DNA of 64,000 nt. Source: JAHEEL01 sp963785245 (GTDB lineage Bacteria; Actinomycetota; Acidimicrobiia; Spongiisociales; UBA5794). The position numbers and the translations under genes are program-made. The stretch spans positions 1 through 64,000 of the forward strand of contig CAWAUO010000011.1 of NCBI GenBank assembly GCA_963785245.1, read 5' to 3'. The notes below the pieces were generated by a model, which did no database searches, had not been told where the DNA came from, and saw nothing but the letters and a program-made list of their open reading frames with translations. The stretch's first letter is position 1, and every line of letters starts with the position of its first letter. Positions 39,781 to 48,950 of the stretch are shown one piece after another.

Positions 39781-42700
39781 CTACGAGCCCTTGAGCGACT
39801 GTCGGAACGACTCGAGCGAGCGGACCACATTGGCTGCGTCGTCTCCGATGCGGGGGAGCTTGGCTGAGTTTCGCTCGTACCGGCTCGCCTGCACTTCGTC
39901 GTCATCGTCGGTCGACTCCTCGTCGACATCGGGTGCCGGAGCAAAGTCTGCGAAGTCGTCTTCGATCGTTCCGAGTGCCTCGACCTCGGGCTCGGCCTCG
40001 TAGCGGGGCGTCGGCTCGGTGGGAACCTCGTCCGGCCACACCACACGGCGTTGCTCATCGGCCTCCTCGACGACCGGTGTCGCCTTCGCCACAGCGGATT
40101 GTGCTGTCTCGAGTCGCTCTTCGGCCAATCGGGCACGTTCCTGTTCGATGCGGGCAGCCTGCGTTTCGATCTCGGTCTGGCGCCGGTCAGCGTCGGCCAT
40201 CACGGACTCCGAAGCTCGCTTCGCTTCGGCGACAGTCTGTTCAGCCTGCGCGGCTGCTTCGGCGACGATCAGTTCAGCTCGCTCGTTTGCCGCGCGGAGT
40301 GCCTGTTCGGCCTCTTCGCTCGCATTGGCGGCTGAGTCCATGGTGACACCGGCCGCATCCAAGGCGGCGGCCCGCTCGGCCAACTCGGCGTCCCAGCGCT
40401 CAATCTCGGCGAGGCGAGAACGCAGGCCGTCCTCGGCGGCATCCTGCTCGGCAGCACGGCGATTCAGTTCGTCGCGTCGACCGGCCAACTCGGCCTGCAT
40501 GTGTTCGGCGTTGTGAATCGTGGTTTCGTGCTCAGCCCGAATGCTCTCGAGGTCGGCGACTTCGGCGAGCAGCCGTTCGATCTCGGCTCTGGTAGCCGTC
40601 GCCTCTCCCTCCGCCGCGGCTCGAATACCGACCGCTTCGCGCTGGGCCTGTTCGACGATCTCGAAGCCCTGACGCTCGGCGTTTGACAGATCGGACGCCT
40701 GCATACGGGCAGCGGCAAGGACCCGGTCGGCCTCGTCCCGTAGCGAGTTCGCCTCGTTCCTGACACGTTCCGCCTCAGCCTCGGCGTTTGAGACGAGCTG
40801 CAAGGCGTCGCGACTCTGGGCTTCGGATTCATGGAGGATGCGGGCGACTTCCTGCTCGCGTTCGTCGGCTTCCTCGATCCGAGCCGTGGCCTCTGAGAGG
40901 ATCTGCGCCGCTCGGCCTTCGGCTTCTGCCAGCTTCTCGGATGCCGTCGATTCGACGCCCGCAATGATCTCTGCGGCCCGGACTTCGGCTTCCTGGATGA
41001 TCTTGAGTTGCTCTTCGTACTCGTGGCGGACGGTGGCGGCCTTCTCCCGCATCTTCGCCACGTCGTCGCGAGCTCCTGCGGTCATGGCTTCCACCGAAGT
41101 GCGGGCTTCGGCAAGCAGTTCCTCGGCCTCGGTCCTCAGCCGCTGCGAGTACTCCTCGGCTGCTTCGTTTGTGGTCCGAGCGTCGGTATGAACCGCCTCG
41201 GCGACCTCTTCTGCTTTGGAGATGATGGCCGCGCCGGCCTCTTCTGCCTCCAGATGGATCCTCGCGGATGTCTCCGCTGCAGTCTCGAGTTGTCGCTCGG
41301 CATCGTCGCGCGCGGCCGCCAGGAATTCCTGGGCTTCGGTCGCGATCCGATCTGCCTCCTCGCGCACCCGCTCAGCCTCGCCGGTGATCTCACCCGCGAA
41401 CTGATCCACCTCGGCACGAACACGCTCCGCTTCCTCAGCCGCCTCGCGCAACCTGCGCTCGATCTCGTCTTGAGCGCCCGAACGAACCTCGTCGGCCTCG
41501 GCGACTGCCTCCTCGCGCACCCGCTCAGCCTCGCCGGTGATCTCACCCGCGAACTGATCCGCCTCGGCACGAACACGCTCCGCTTCCTCAGCCGCCTCGC
41601 GCAACCTGCGCTCGATCTCGTCTTGAGCACCCGAACGGACCTCGTCGGCTTCGGCGGTAGCTTCGCCTCGAAGTCGCTCAGACTCCTCAATCGCTGCAAT
41701 GACCGCTTCCTCGGCCTGACGGGCTATCTCGTCAACCGACGCGATGCGTTCTTCGGCGCGGACTTCGGCTGCTGCGAGGATCGCGTGTTGCTCGCTGGCG
41801 GCCTCCCAAGACATCTCAGCATCTTCAAGGATCTGCAGAGCCCGCTGCTGTTCGATCTCAGCCTCGACATACCGGGCTTCGATCCTACGGAAGGCCCCAT
41901 CAAACAAGGCCGCCGCTTCGGTGTCAGCTCGAGTCAGCGTCGCCGAGGCGTACTCCTCAGCCTCTGCCCTGATCGCGTCAGCCTCGTTCTGGAGGGTCTG
42001 TGCAGCGTTCTCTGCTTCTCGTCGGGTCCGATCGGCGTCCTCTTTGACTTCAACCGCTTCGTCGCGTGCCGCGGCGCGGACCGACTCCGCTTCGTCATGG
42101 AGCCGACGGGCGTCTGCGATGATCTCTTCGGCCTGTGCCTCTGCGGAGCGACGGGTCCGCTCGGCCTCGTCGCGCATGTTTCGGGAGTCGCGCTTGGCCT
42201 CTTCGACGATGGAAACGGACTCGCGCTCGGCTTCGTCCTTGATCCGGTCCGCTTCCTCGCGGATGGTCGCTGCCTCGTCCTCGAGCCTCGTTGCCTCCGC
42301 GCGCAACTGATCCACACGGGCCTGGGCTTCAGCAAGAGCGGCGCCGGTCCGCTCTTCCGCTGCGACGACCTCGGCAAGGCGGTGATCGAGTTCGGCCTTC
42401 TGATCCTCGAACGCTGCGACCTGCTGTGCTGCGAGGGCCTCAGCCGCTTGCTGAGACTCCTTGATCTCGGAGTCAAGGCGGGCGCGGCGCTCCTCAGCCT
42501 CACTGATCATCTGCTGTGCTGTGGCCTCGGCGCTCGCTTGCGTCTCGGCACTCTCGGCACGGGCAGTAGCGAGGATCTCCTGCGCCTCAGCCTCAAGCCG
42601 TGCGGCGTCCTCTTCTGCCGCTTCTCGGATCTGGACGCCACGCTCGTCGAATCCGGTCAGGATCGACTGCATCCGCTCTTCGGCGTCGGCGATCAGTTCC

Positions 42701-44157
42701 CTGGCGTCGCGTTGGGCCGCCGACACCTTCCGTGCGGCTTCGAGCCGATCCTGATCGGCCTGGTCTCGTGTCCGGGTTGCGGCCTGCTTGATGGCGCGTG
42801 CCGCTTCCTCCGACCGGTCCAACAGGCCCTGAGCACGCTCGCGCGCCGCGGCTTCGATGCCTGCGGCCCGCTCAACTGCAGTGAGGGATTCTTCGTCGAG
42901 CATCGCGATCCGGGCTTCGAGATCGCGCTGCAGTTCGACCACTTGCTGCGCTTCCTGTTCGGCACGCATCAGCAGCGCTTCGGCCTGCTCCCGAGCGTCC
43001 TGGCGGATGTGCTCCGCCTCTTGCTCGGCGCGAGCATGGGCCTCGTCGTCCGTCTCGCCGGGACTCGCCACGACGATGACTTCTGAAGCGGCAGTGGTTG
43101 CCTCCGCGATGATTGCCTCGGCTTGCGCTGCTGCGTTCGTCGCGGCTTCGGCGAGGATCACGCCCGCTCGATCCCGAGCAGTCTCGACAATCTCGGTCGC
43201 TTCAGCCTCGCGTTCGGCCCGCAGGGTCTCCACCTCGGCCAGCATCGCTGCACGCTCGGATTCGAGCTCCCGCACCCGGTCGTCGAACTCGGCGGCCCGA
43301 GCTTCGAGGTCGATACCGGCAGCATCAGCGGCGGCCACGATTGCGTCGGCGCGCTCCTGCGCCTCGGCGAGGATACGCTCGGCTGCCTCCGCGGCCTCGG
43401 CCTCGCGATTCGGATCGGGGGCTACGGCCGCTGCCAGCTCTTCCGAGAGGCGCTGCACGTCGGCCGTGAGCCGGTCGCGATCAGCTTCGAGCTCGATGAT
43501 GCGAACATGCTCGCTCTCGCGCTCGGCTGCAAGCAGCTGCTCCGCTTCGAGTTGAGCGACAGCAATGATCTCTTCGGCCTGCCGCTGCGCCTTTTCGACG
43601 AGCGCTGACCCCTCGAAAGTGTTCTCGGTGGCCTCGGCCGCCAGCCGGTCGCGCTCGGTTTCGAGTTCCGCGATGCGCTCCTTGTCGGCGGATCGCTCCT
43701 GGGCAAGATGCGTCTCGGCTTCGACCTTGGCGGCCGCAACGATCTCTTCAGCCTGCCGCTGCGCCTGCTCGATGATGGCGGCTGCATCGGAATCCGGAGC
43801 GGTAGTCGTGGCGAGTTGTGCGGCGTCTCGCTCGATTGCGGCGGCTCGGTCCCGCGCCTCGGATTCGATCTTCGCTGCCTGTTTGCGGGCGCGGCTGAGC
43901 ACACGGTCTTTCGCGTCGAAGACGGCGACCATGGCGCTGTCGACGGATTGGCCTTCCGACGACCGGGTTTTCTCCGCTTCGAACTCTGCCTTCTGCAGCC
44001 GGGTCTTCGTCTCCTGGGCCCAGTGCTCGAGCTCGCGGAAGTTCGACTCCAGCTCGCGAAGGAAGTCTTTGACTTCACGCTTGTCGTAGCCCTTGCGGGT
44101 TGTCGAAAACTCGCGTGTGTCAATGGACTCTGGGAGGTTGGGGGCTCTCTCGCTCAC
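39781..44157 (-). CDS. Giant DivIVA-domain coiled-coil protein (Scy/FilP-like)
   Basis: A 1458-residue protein, several times longer than ordinary DivIVA. The N-terminal 60 residues form a DivIVA lipid/polar-targeting domain (ESIDTREFSTTRKGYDKREV, then DFLRELESNF). The rest is near-continuous Ala/Glu/Arg coiled coil, with blocks beginning AEEI/AEEA and two almost identical 51-residue units (41354-41659). It ends with an acidic region (DVDEESTDDDDE) and SFRQSLKGS. No ATG is available; GTG 44157 fits the domain start, and GTG 44187 or 44223 are alternatives. It is probably a polarity or cell-pole scaffold. Confidence 0.88.
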   Translation of the reverse strand: MSERAPNLPESIDTREFSTTRKGYDKREVKDFLRELESNFRELEHWAQETKTRLQKAEFEAEKTRSSEGQSVDSAMVAVFDAKDRVLSRARKQAAKIESEARDRAAAIERDAAQLATTTAPDSDAAAIIEQAQRQAEEIVAAAKVEAETHLAQERSADKERIAELETERDRLAAEATENTFEGSALVEKAQRQAEEIIAVAQLEAEQLLAAERESEHVRIIELEADRDRLTADVQRLSEELAAAVAPDPNREAEAAEAAERILAEAQERADAIVAAADAAGIDLEARAAEFDDRVRELESERAAMLAEVETLRAEREAEATEIVETARDRAGVILAEAATNAAAQAEAIIAEATTAASEVIVVASPGETDDEAHARAEQEAEHIRQDAREQAEALLMRAEQEAQQVVELQRDLEARIAMLDEESLTAVERAAGIEAAARERAQGLLDRSEEAARAIKQAATRTRDQADQDRLEAARKVSAAQRDARELIADAEERMQSILTGFDERGVQIREAAEEDAARLEAEAQEILATARAESAETQASAEATAQQMISEAEERRARLDSEIKESQQAAEALAAQQVAAFEDQKAELDHRLAEVVAAEERTGAALAEAQARVDQLRAEATRLEDEAATIREEADRIKDEAERESVSIVEEAKRDSRNMRDEAERTRRSAEAQAEEIIADARRLHDEAESVRAAARDEAVEVKEDADRTRREAENAAQTLQNEADAIRAEAEEYASATLTRADTEAAALFDGAFRRIEARYVEAEIEQQRALQILEDAEMSWEAASEQHAILAAAEVRAEERIASVDEIARQAEEAVIAAIEESERLRGEATAEADEVRSGAQDEIERRLREAAEEAERVRAEADQFAGEITGEAERVREEAVAEADEVRSGAQDEIERRLREAAEEAERVRAEVDQFAGEITGEAERVREEADRIATEAQEFLAAARDDAERQLETAAETSARIHLEAEEAGAAIISKAEEVAEAVHTDARTTNEAAEEYSQRLRTEAEELLAEARTSVEAMTAGARDDVAKMREKAATVRHEYEEQLKIIQEAEVRAAEIIAGVESTASEKLAEAEGRAAQILSEATARIEEADEREQEVARILHESEAQSRDALQLVSNAEAEAERVRNEANSLRDEADRVLAAARMQASDLSNAERQGFEIVEQAQREAVGIRAAAEGEATATRAEIERLLAEVADLESIRAEHETTIHNAEHMQAELAGRRDELNRRAAEQDAAEDGLRSRLAEIERWDAELAERAAALDAAGVTMDSAANASEEAEQALRAANERAELIVAEAAAQAEQTVAEAKRASESVMADADRRQTEIETQAARIEQERARLAEERLETAQSAVAKATPVVEEADEQRRVVWPDEVPTEPTPRYEAEPEVEALGTIEDDFADFAPAPDVDEESTDDDDEVQASRYERNSAKLPRIGDDAANVVRSLESFRQSLKGS
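41354..41659 (-). repeat. 153-bp tandem duplication inside the giant DivIVA gene
   Basis: Two adjacent 153-base units (41354-41506 and 41507-41659) are nearly identical and keep frame, encoding two 51-residue coiled-coil units (AEADEVRSGAQDEIERRL..., then ITGEAERVREE). One noticeable change is RAEADQFAG versus RAEVDQFAG. A recent in-frame unit duplication explains them. Confidence 0.88.
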
Positions 44158-44242
44158 GTGCGTGTTATCGGTCGCACGTGCGCTCACCTTGATGCGCAAA
44201 CGAGTCAGTGCCAAACACCCCACTCACCGAACCTGCACGCGG

Positions 44243-44272
44243 GCGTGGGGCGACCCGAAGGCCGCCCCACGC
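44243..44272 (-). terminator. Hairpin downstream of pckA
   Basis: A perfect 10-bp stem GCGTGGGGCG / CGCCCCACGC with a 10-base loop lies 19 bases beyond the pckA stop and before the divIVA-like gene, so it probably separates the two transcripts. Confidence 0.7.
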
Positions 44273-44290
44273 AACGACTCAATCGTCGGT

Positions 44291-45817
44291 CTAGATGGCG
44301 TTGACGATGCTCTCGTCGAGGCCGGGGAAGCTCCTGAGGAACTCCCGGCGCTCGGTCTCGAGTTGGCTCACGATGGCGTCGTACTCGTCCATCCGACCCT
44401 GACGCTCGTAGAGACGCCGCGGCTGCAGGATCTCTGGATCCGGGAACCCGGGCAGATCGGCTGCAACGAAGTAGCCGAAGTCTGGATCCTCCTCCCACTC
44501 GATCGTGCCCTCGACGATGCCCTGGACCACAGCAGACGAGTGCCTGATCTTGACCTTCTTCGAACGCTCGTCGCTGTCCTCGCCACCGACCCTGCCGGTC
44601 GACATGAGATACACCTCGAGGTCCGGCATGGTTTCGAGCAGTTCGAGCAGCCGTTGGCCCTGCAGTGCGTCGTTGGTGAAGAAGAACGGGTTCGTTCCGG
44701 GAACCCGCAGGCTCTTGCCCATCTCAGCGGCGCCACCGGCCGACGTGCCCTTCGTCTCACCCAGCATGAAGTACGCCGCCGCCTGCTCCCGCCTGAGCTT
44801 CGCCACCGCCGGAATGATGTTCTCATTGCGGTTGAGCAGCAGCAGGTAGTTGACGGGTGGGAGGCCACTCGGATTGCGATGCCGGATGTTCGCCAGCGGG
44901 AACGTGGAACGTCCGTTGGCGGTGTACGAGTCGTCGAAGAAATCGACCGTCCCGTCCGGATCGGTGTGGGTGTTCTCGAGCCAGGCGTCCGGGCGGGTGG
45001 TCCCACCGTAGATCGTCGGCTCGTCGTCCTCATCGAGTCCGAATGTCTTCGCAAAGCATCCGTTCTCGGACGAGTACACCTTGCCGCCGGGGAACAGGGC
45101 AACGAAATCGTCCTGAACCGGAAGCGAGCCGAGCTGCTGGCGGAAGGTCGTCGTCGTCTTCCCGGTGCCGGAGAGGCCCAGGATGAGAGCGACCTTCTCT
45201 TCGCCATCGACGTCCGGGAACGTCTTCAGACCGGAGTGGAGCGCGAGTCCGCCCGCCTGGTAGACGAGGAAGTTCCACATACGGAGCCCACCCATCTTCG
45301 ACTCCCCGAAGTAGTCGGACCCGAACACGCGGGTGACGTAGTTCTCGTGGTCGACCGCGATGAGCCGGTCATCCGACTTGCCGGGCGCTGGGAGGCCTGG
45401 CGTGTAGATGACCGTGAACTCGGGCACATACGCATCGTCCTTGGGGAAGAACAGTTGCTGCTGCATCGCCGGAATGTTCGCCGACGTCTTCTCCATGTAG
45501 AGACGACTCGCGGTCCGGAACTCCGGATCGGGACCGATGTAGCCCTCGATCAAGATCATGTCCTTGTCCGCGATGTAGGCGTCCTGCTTCGCAGCCCACT
45601 GGTCGAACTCTGCGCGGGTCATCGCCGGCTTGAAGCTCTCGTCGTCATCGACGAAGAATGTCGACTTCGACAGGCGAGCCGTGATCTCAGCCTTGTAGCT
45701 GAGGTTCCCGAACTCGGTCTCGATGATGCGCGGCATGTACTCGAGCGTCCACGCGCGCATCTCTTCCTGCGTTGGATTCTTCTCGACCGACGCCGCATGA
45801 GGCAGCTTGATGGCCAT
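44291..45817 (-). CDS. pckA: Phosphoenolpyruvate carboxykinase (ATP)
   Basis: A 508-residue ATP-type PEPCK. It has the P-loop GLSGTGKTTT (kinase-1a), PVQDDFVALFPGGKVYSSE (metal-binding kinase-2 region), ENGCFAKT, RMWNFLVYQAGG and the ATP-type adenine-binding region near the C-terminus. It converts oxaloacetate and ATP to PEP, CO2 and ADP, the first gluconeogenic step. It is followed upstream on the same strand by the class I aldolase and phosphohexomutase genes, making a gluconeogenic group. Confidence 0.95.
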   Translation of the reverse strand: MAIKLPHAASVEKNPTQEEMRAWTLEYMPRIIETEFGNLSYKAEITARLSKSTFFVDDDESFKPAMTRAEFDQWAAKQDAYIADKDMILIEGYIGPDPEFRTASRLYMEKTSANIPAMQQQLFFPKDDAYVPEFTVIYTPGLPAPGKSDDRLIAVDHENYVTRVFGSDYFGESKMGGLRMWNFLVYQAGGLALHSGLKTFPDVDGEEKVALILGLSGTGKTTTTFRQQLGSLPVQDDFVALFPGGKVYSSENGCFAKTFGLDEDDEPTIYGGTTRPDAWLENTHTDPDGTVDFFDDSYTANGRSTFPLANIRHRNPSGLPPVNYLLLLNRNENIIPAVAKLRREQAAAYFMLGETKGTSAGGAAEMGKSLRVPGTNPFFFTNDALQGQRLLELLETMPDLEVYLMSTGRVGGEDSDERSKKVKIRHSSAVVQGIVEGTIEWEEDPDFGYFVAADLPGFPDPEILQPRRLYERQGRMDEYDAIVSQLETERREFLRSFPGLDESIVNAI

Positions 45818-45856
45818 CCTTCGTCCTCCCTGGGATGTGTCTCCTGTCGCCTTCGC

Positions 45857-46906
45857 CTAGGCGACCGTGATGCTCTCGTCCAGGTAGACGTCCTGAATGG
45901 CGTTGAGCAACGCTGCACCCTCGTCCATCGGACGCTGGAACGCCTTGCGGCCCGAGATGAGCCCCATGCCGCCTGCACGCTTGTTGATCACGGCCGTCAG
46001 CACCGCTTGCTCGAGGTCGCCTGCGCCCGAGGACGCGCCGCCGCTGTTGATCAGCCCGGCACGGCCCATGTAGCTATTGACAACCTGCCAGCGGGTGAGA
46101 TCGATCGGGTTGTCGGTCGTCAGCTTCTCGTAGACGAGAGGATGCGTCTTCCCATACCCGACGGCCCCGTAGCCGTCATTGTTCTCCGGTAGCTTCTGCT
46201 TGATGATGTCAGCCTCGATCGTCACTCCGAGGTGGTTGGCCTGGCTGGTGAGGTCGGAGGATGCCTCGTAGGAGACCCCGTCGACCGTGAAGCCCGAGTT
46301 GCGGATGTAGCACCAGAGAACGGTGAACATGCCGAGCGCGTGAGCCTCTTCGAACGCCGCTGCAACCTCTTGGATCTGGCGGTTCGATTCTTCGGAACCG
46401 AAGTAGATGGTGGCGCCGACGCCCGCAGCACCGAGATTCCATGCCTGCTCAACGGAGCCGAACATGATCTGGTCATACGTAGCGGGGTACGTCATCAACT
46501 CGTTGTGGTTGATCTTTACGATGAACGGGATCTTGTGCGCGTACTTGCGCGACGCCATGCCGAGCACACCGAACGTGGTGGCGACGGCGTTCGTGCCGCC
46601 GGCAAGGGCGAGTTCAATGATGTTTACCGGATCGAAGTAGGCGGGGTTCGGAGCGAATGACGCGGCCCCGGAGTGCTCAATTCCCTGGTCGACGGGGAGA
46701 ATCGACACGTAGCCGGTTCCAGCCAGACGGCCGTTGTTGAACAAGCCCTGGAGGTTGCGGAGAACCTGCGGGTTCCGGTCGGTCTGACCGAAGACGCGGT
46801 CGACGAAATCGGGTCCGGGAAGAGACAGGGTCTCTTTCGGAATGGCGGTCGCCTTGTAGTTGAGCAGGGCGTCGGCTTCGGCGCCGAGCAGTTGCTGGAT
46901 GTCCAT
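45857..46906 (-). CDS. fbaB: Class I fructose-bisphosphate aldolase (DhnA/FbaB type)
   Basis: A 349-residue TIM-barrel aldolase of the archaeal-type class I family. It shows SILPVDQGIEHSG, the Schiff-base Lys region FIVKINHNELM, GATIYFGSEESNRQI, and the phosphate-binding INSGGASSG and ISGRKAF loops. It forms fructose-1,6-bisphosphate from triose phosphates. AAGGAG precedes ATG 46906. The gene sits between pckA and the sugar mutase, consistent with gluconeogenesis. Confidence 0.94.
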   Translation of the reverse strand: MDIQQLLGAEADALLNYKATAIPKETLSLPGPDFVDRVFGQTDRNPQVLRNLQGLFNNGRLAGTGYVSILPVDQGIEHSGAASFAPNPAYFDPVNIIELALAGGTNAVATTFGVLGMASRKYAHKIPFIVKINHNELMTYPATYDQIMFGSVEQAWNLGAAGVGATIYFGSEESNRQIQEVAAAFEEAHALGMFTVLWCYIRNSGFTVDGVSYEASSDLTSQANHLGVTIEADIIKQKLPENNDGYGAVGYGKTHPLVYEKLTTDNPIDLTRWQVVNSYMGRAGLINSGGASSGAGDLEQAVLTAVINKRAGGMGLISGRKAFQRPMDEGAALLNAIQDVYLDESITVA

Positions 46907-46987
46907 CGAGACTCCTTGCGAGGGGGGTTTCCCCATGATTATCGCGGAACCCGGGCACTGACGGGAATTCATTCTCCTCACACGCTG

Positions 46988-47108
46988 CGAACCCAGGGTT
47001 CTCCACCTCGTATGTGACGCCGACAGCCCGCGGAATGAAGGGGGCCGACGGCTCTCGTCATTCTGTGGGCCCACGGCGCCACATAGGACGCCGAGAACCC
47101 TGGGTTCG
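46988..47108. repeat. Long imperfect inverted repeat, MITE-like
   Basis: A 121-base palindromic element has perfect 16-bp ends (CGAACCCAGGGTTCTC / GAGAACCCTGGGTTCG). Inner arms also pair (TATGTG-CGCCG with CGGCG-CACATA, and GAATGA with TCATTC), closing on a loop of about 19 bases. It lies 5 bases beyond the sugar mutase stop and upstream of fbaB. It can act as a terminator, but its form resembles a non-autonomous miniature element. Confidence 0.75.
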
Positions 47109-47113
47109 GGGCG

Positions 47114-48808
47114 TTAGAGGCCGAGGAAGTCGACCGCGTCCTGGGCTGCCGCGTTCGCCTTCGCCAACAGAGCCTCTTCCGCGACCAGCCAATTGTCGCC
47201 CGCGTCGCCGCGCAGATCCACGTAGATCTTCAGCTTCGGCTCCGTGCCGGACGGCCGGATCAAGGCCCGGCCCGCGTCGCCGAGCGACAACTCGACCAGC
47301 GGTGTCGCCGCCAGGTAGCGGGGTCGGTCGTCTGCTCCGCTCCGGTAGTCGGTGACTCCGGTGACCGGGAGACCACCCAGTGTTTCGGGTGTCCGTTCGC
47401 TGAGCAGTCGCATCGCGGCTGCGATCTCGTCCGCTCCCTCGGCGCCTGGCCGGACAGCGCTCTTCTGCGTCGAGACCCACAGACCGTGGCGCCGATAGAG
47501 ATCGGCAAGGCGATCCCACACCGTCTGACCCTTCGCTCGGGCGTCTGCGACCAGCGCCGCGAATGCGACCGCTGCCGAGATCCCGTCCTTGTCCCGTACC
47601 GTCTGACCGACCGAGTAGCCGAGCGCCTCTTCGTATCCGAACACGTAGGAGCCGAGTCCTTCGGCCTCGAGGTCGAGCGCCGCATTCCAGATCCACTTGA
47701 ACCCGGTGAGAGTCCGATCGAACCCCGCCCCGTACTCCTCGGCGATCGAGGCGAGCATGGGGGACGAGACAATGCTGTTGAACACCAGCGGTCGGTCGGT
47801 ACCACCGCCGGCCAGCATGTAGTCGGCGAGCAGCACGCCGATCTGGTTCCCGGTGAGTTGCCGGTATCCGACACCCGGTTCGGGGATCGAGACGGCGAGG
47901 CGGTCGGTGTCCGGGTCATTGGCGATCACAAGATCGGCGTCCATCGACATGGCGAGTTCGTGCGATAGGTCCATCGCTCCCGGTTCTTCCGGATTCGGGA
48001 ATGCGACGGTCGGGAAGTGCCCGTCCGGTTCGAACTGGGCGGCAACGGGGTGGACCCGTGAGAAACCGAAACGGTCGAGCGCGGCGACCACGTACTTGCC
48101 ACCTACGCCGTGCATGGCGGCGTACACAATGCTGATGTCCCGATCCCCCGCCGAATCCGGAAGGCTCTTGGCGACGTCGAGCAGGTAGTCGGCAAACAGG
48201 TCCTCGCCGATCGGTTCGGCGGCCGCGCCGACGATCTCGGCTCGCGGGACATCCGAAGCCGGACCGACCGCGGCGATCGCGGTTGCGATGTCCGAATCGG
48301 TCGGCGGAATGATCTGTGCACCGTTCTGGGCATACACCTTGTAGCCATTGTCGGCCGGCGGATTGTGCGAAGCGGTCACCACAACGGCAGCGACGGCGCC
48401 CGCCTTCAGTGAGGCATATGCGACCAGCGGCGTCGGGGCGGGGTCGGCGAAGTAGCGCACCTTGAAGCCGGCTGCGACGAGTACACCGATCGTGTCGTCC
48501 ATGAACGTCGCGGATGAGAGCCTGGCATCGCGCCCGACCACGACCGGCCCGACCTCCGTGCCGGTCGTCGCGAGGAGGTAGTCGGCCAGTCCCTTGGTCG
48601 CCCGGATGACGGTCGCTCGATTCATCCGGTTCGAACCTGCCTCAACGCGACCGCGCAGGCCGGCCGTCCCAAACTGAAGGGTCGCCCCCATCCGCTCCGC
48701 GAGTTCGTCGACGTCGCCGGAGTCAACAATCCTCTGGAGTTCGGCGCGGGTGATGGGATCGGGATCGCCCGCGATCCACTCGGCTGCTGCGATGGTGAGA
48801 TCAGTCAT
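47114..48808 (-). CDS. Phosphoglucomutase/phosphomannomutase family protein
   Basis: A 564-residue alpha-D-phosphohexomutase of the PGM2-like (PmmB) branch. It has FGTAGLRGRVEAGSNRMN (domain 1), the active-site Ser in VVTASHNPPADNGYK, the metal loop NDPDTDRLAV and the sugar-binding GYEEALGYSVG, with the phosphate-binding RPSGTEPKLKIY at the C-terminus. It interconverts hexose 1- and 6-phosphates. ATG 48808 is chosen because the conserved protein starts there. Confidence 0.93.
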   Translation of the reverse strand: MTDLTIAAAEWIAGDPDPITRAELQRIVDSGDVDELAERMGATLQFGTAGLRGRVEAGSNRMNRATVIRATKGLADYLLATTGTEVGPVVVGRDARLSSATFMDDTIGVLVAAGFKVRYFADPAPTPLVAYASLKAGAVAAVVVTASHNPPADNGYKVYAQNGAQIIPPTDSDIATAIAAVGPASDVPRAEIVGAAAEPIGEDLFADYLLDVAKSLPDSAGDRDISIVYAAMHGVGGKYVVAALDRFGFSRVHPVAAQFEPDGHFPTVAFPNPEEPGAMDLSHELAMSMDADLVIANDPDTDRLAVSIPEPGVGYRQLTGNQIGVLLADYMLAGGGTDRPLVFNSIVSSPMLASIAEEYGAGFDRTLTGFKWIWNAALDLEAEGLGSYVFGYEEALGYSVGQTVRDKDGISAAVAFAALVADARAKGQTVWDRLADLYRRHGLWVSTQKSAVRPGAEGADEIAAAMRLLSERTPETLGGLPVTGVTDYRSGADDRPRYLAATPLVELSLGDAGRALIRPSGTEPKLKIYVDLRGDAGDNWLVAEEALLAKANAAAQDAVDFLGL

Positions 48809-48950
48809 GCCCGAATCGTACTGAATCCCGACCGACCGAGCGCCGGAACAGCCTGACCGGCCCTGCACCAACACCGGGACCATTGGCCCGCGGGCGCGGG
48901 TCGTCCTCCCCTGCCTCTCGCACCGGGCGGTGCGTACGATGCACCAAGCG

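Noticed and set aside
41008..43086. 692-codon open frame on the plus strand, with many Leu/Cys/Phe
   Set aside because: It is the mirror of the repetitive coiled-coil gene; the repeated pattern comes from that gene's codons.
44093..46192. 699-codon open frame on the plus strand
   Set aside because: It is antisense to pckA and part of fbaB, both of which have full conserved motifs.
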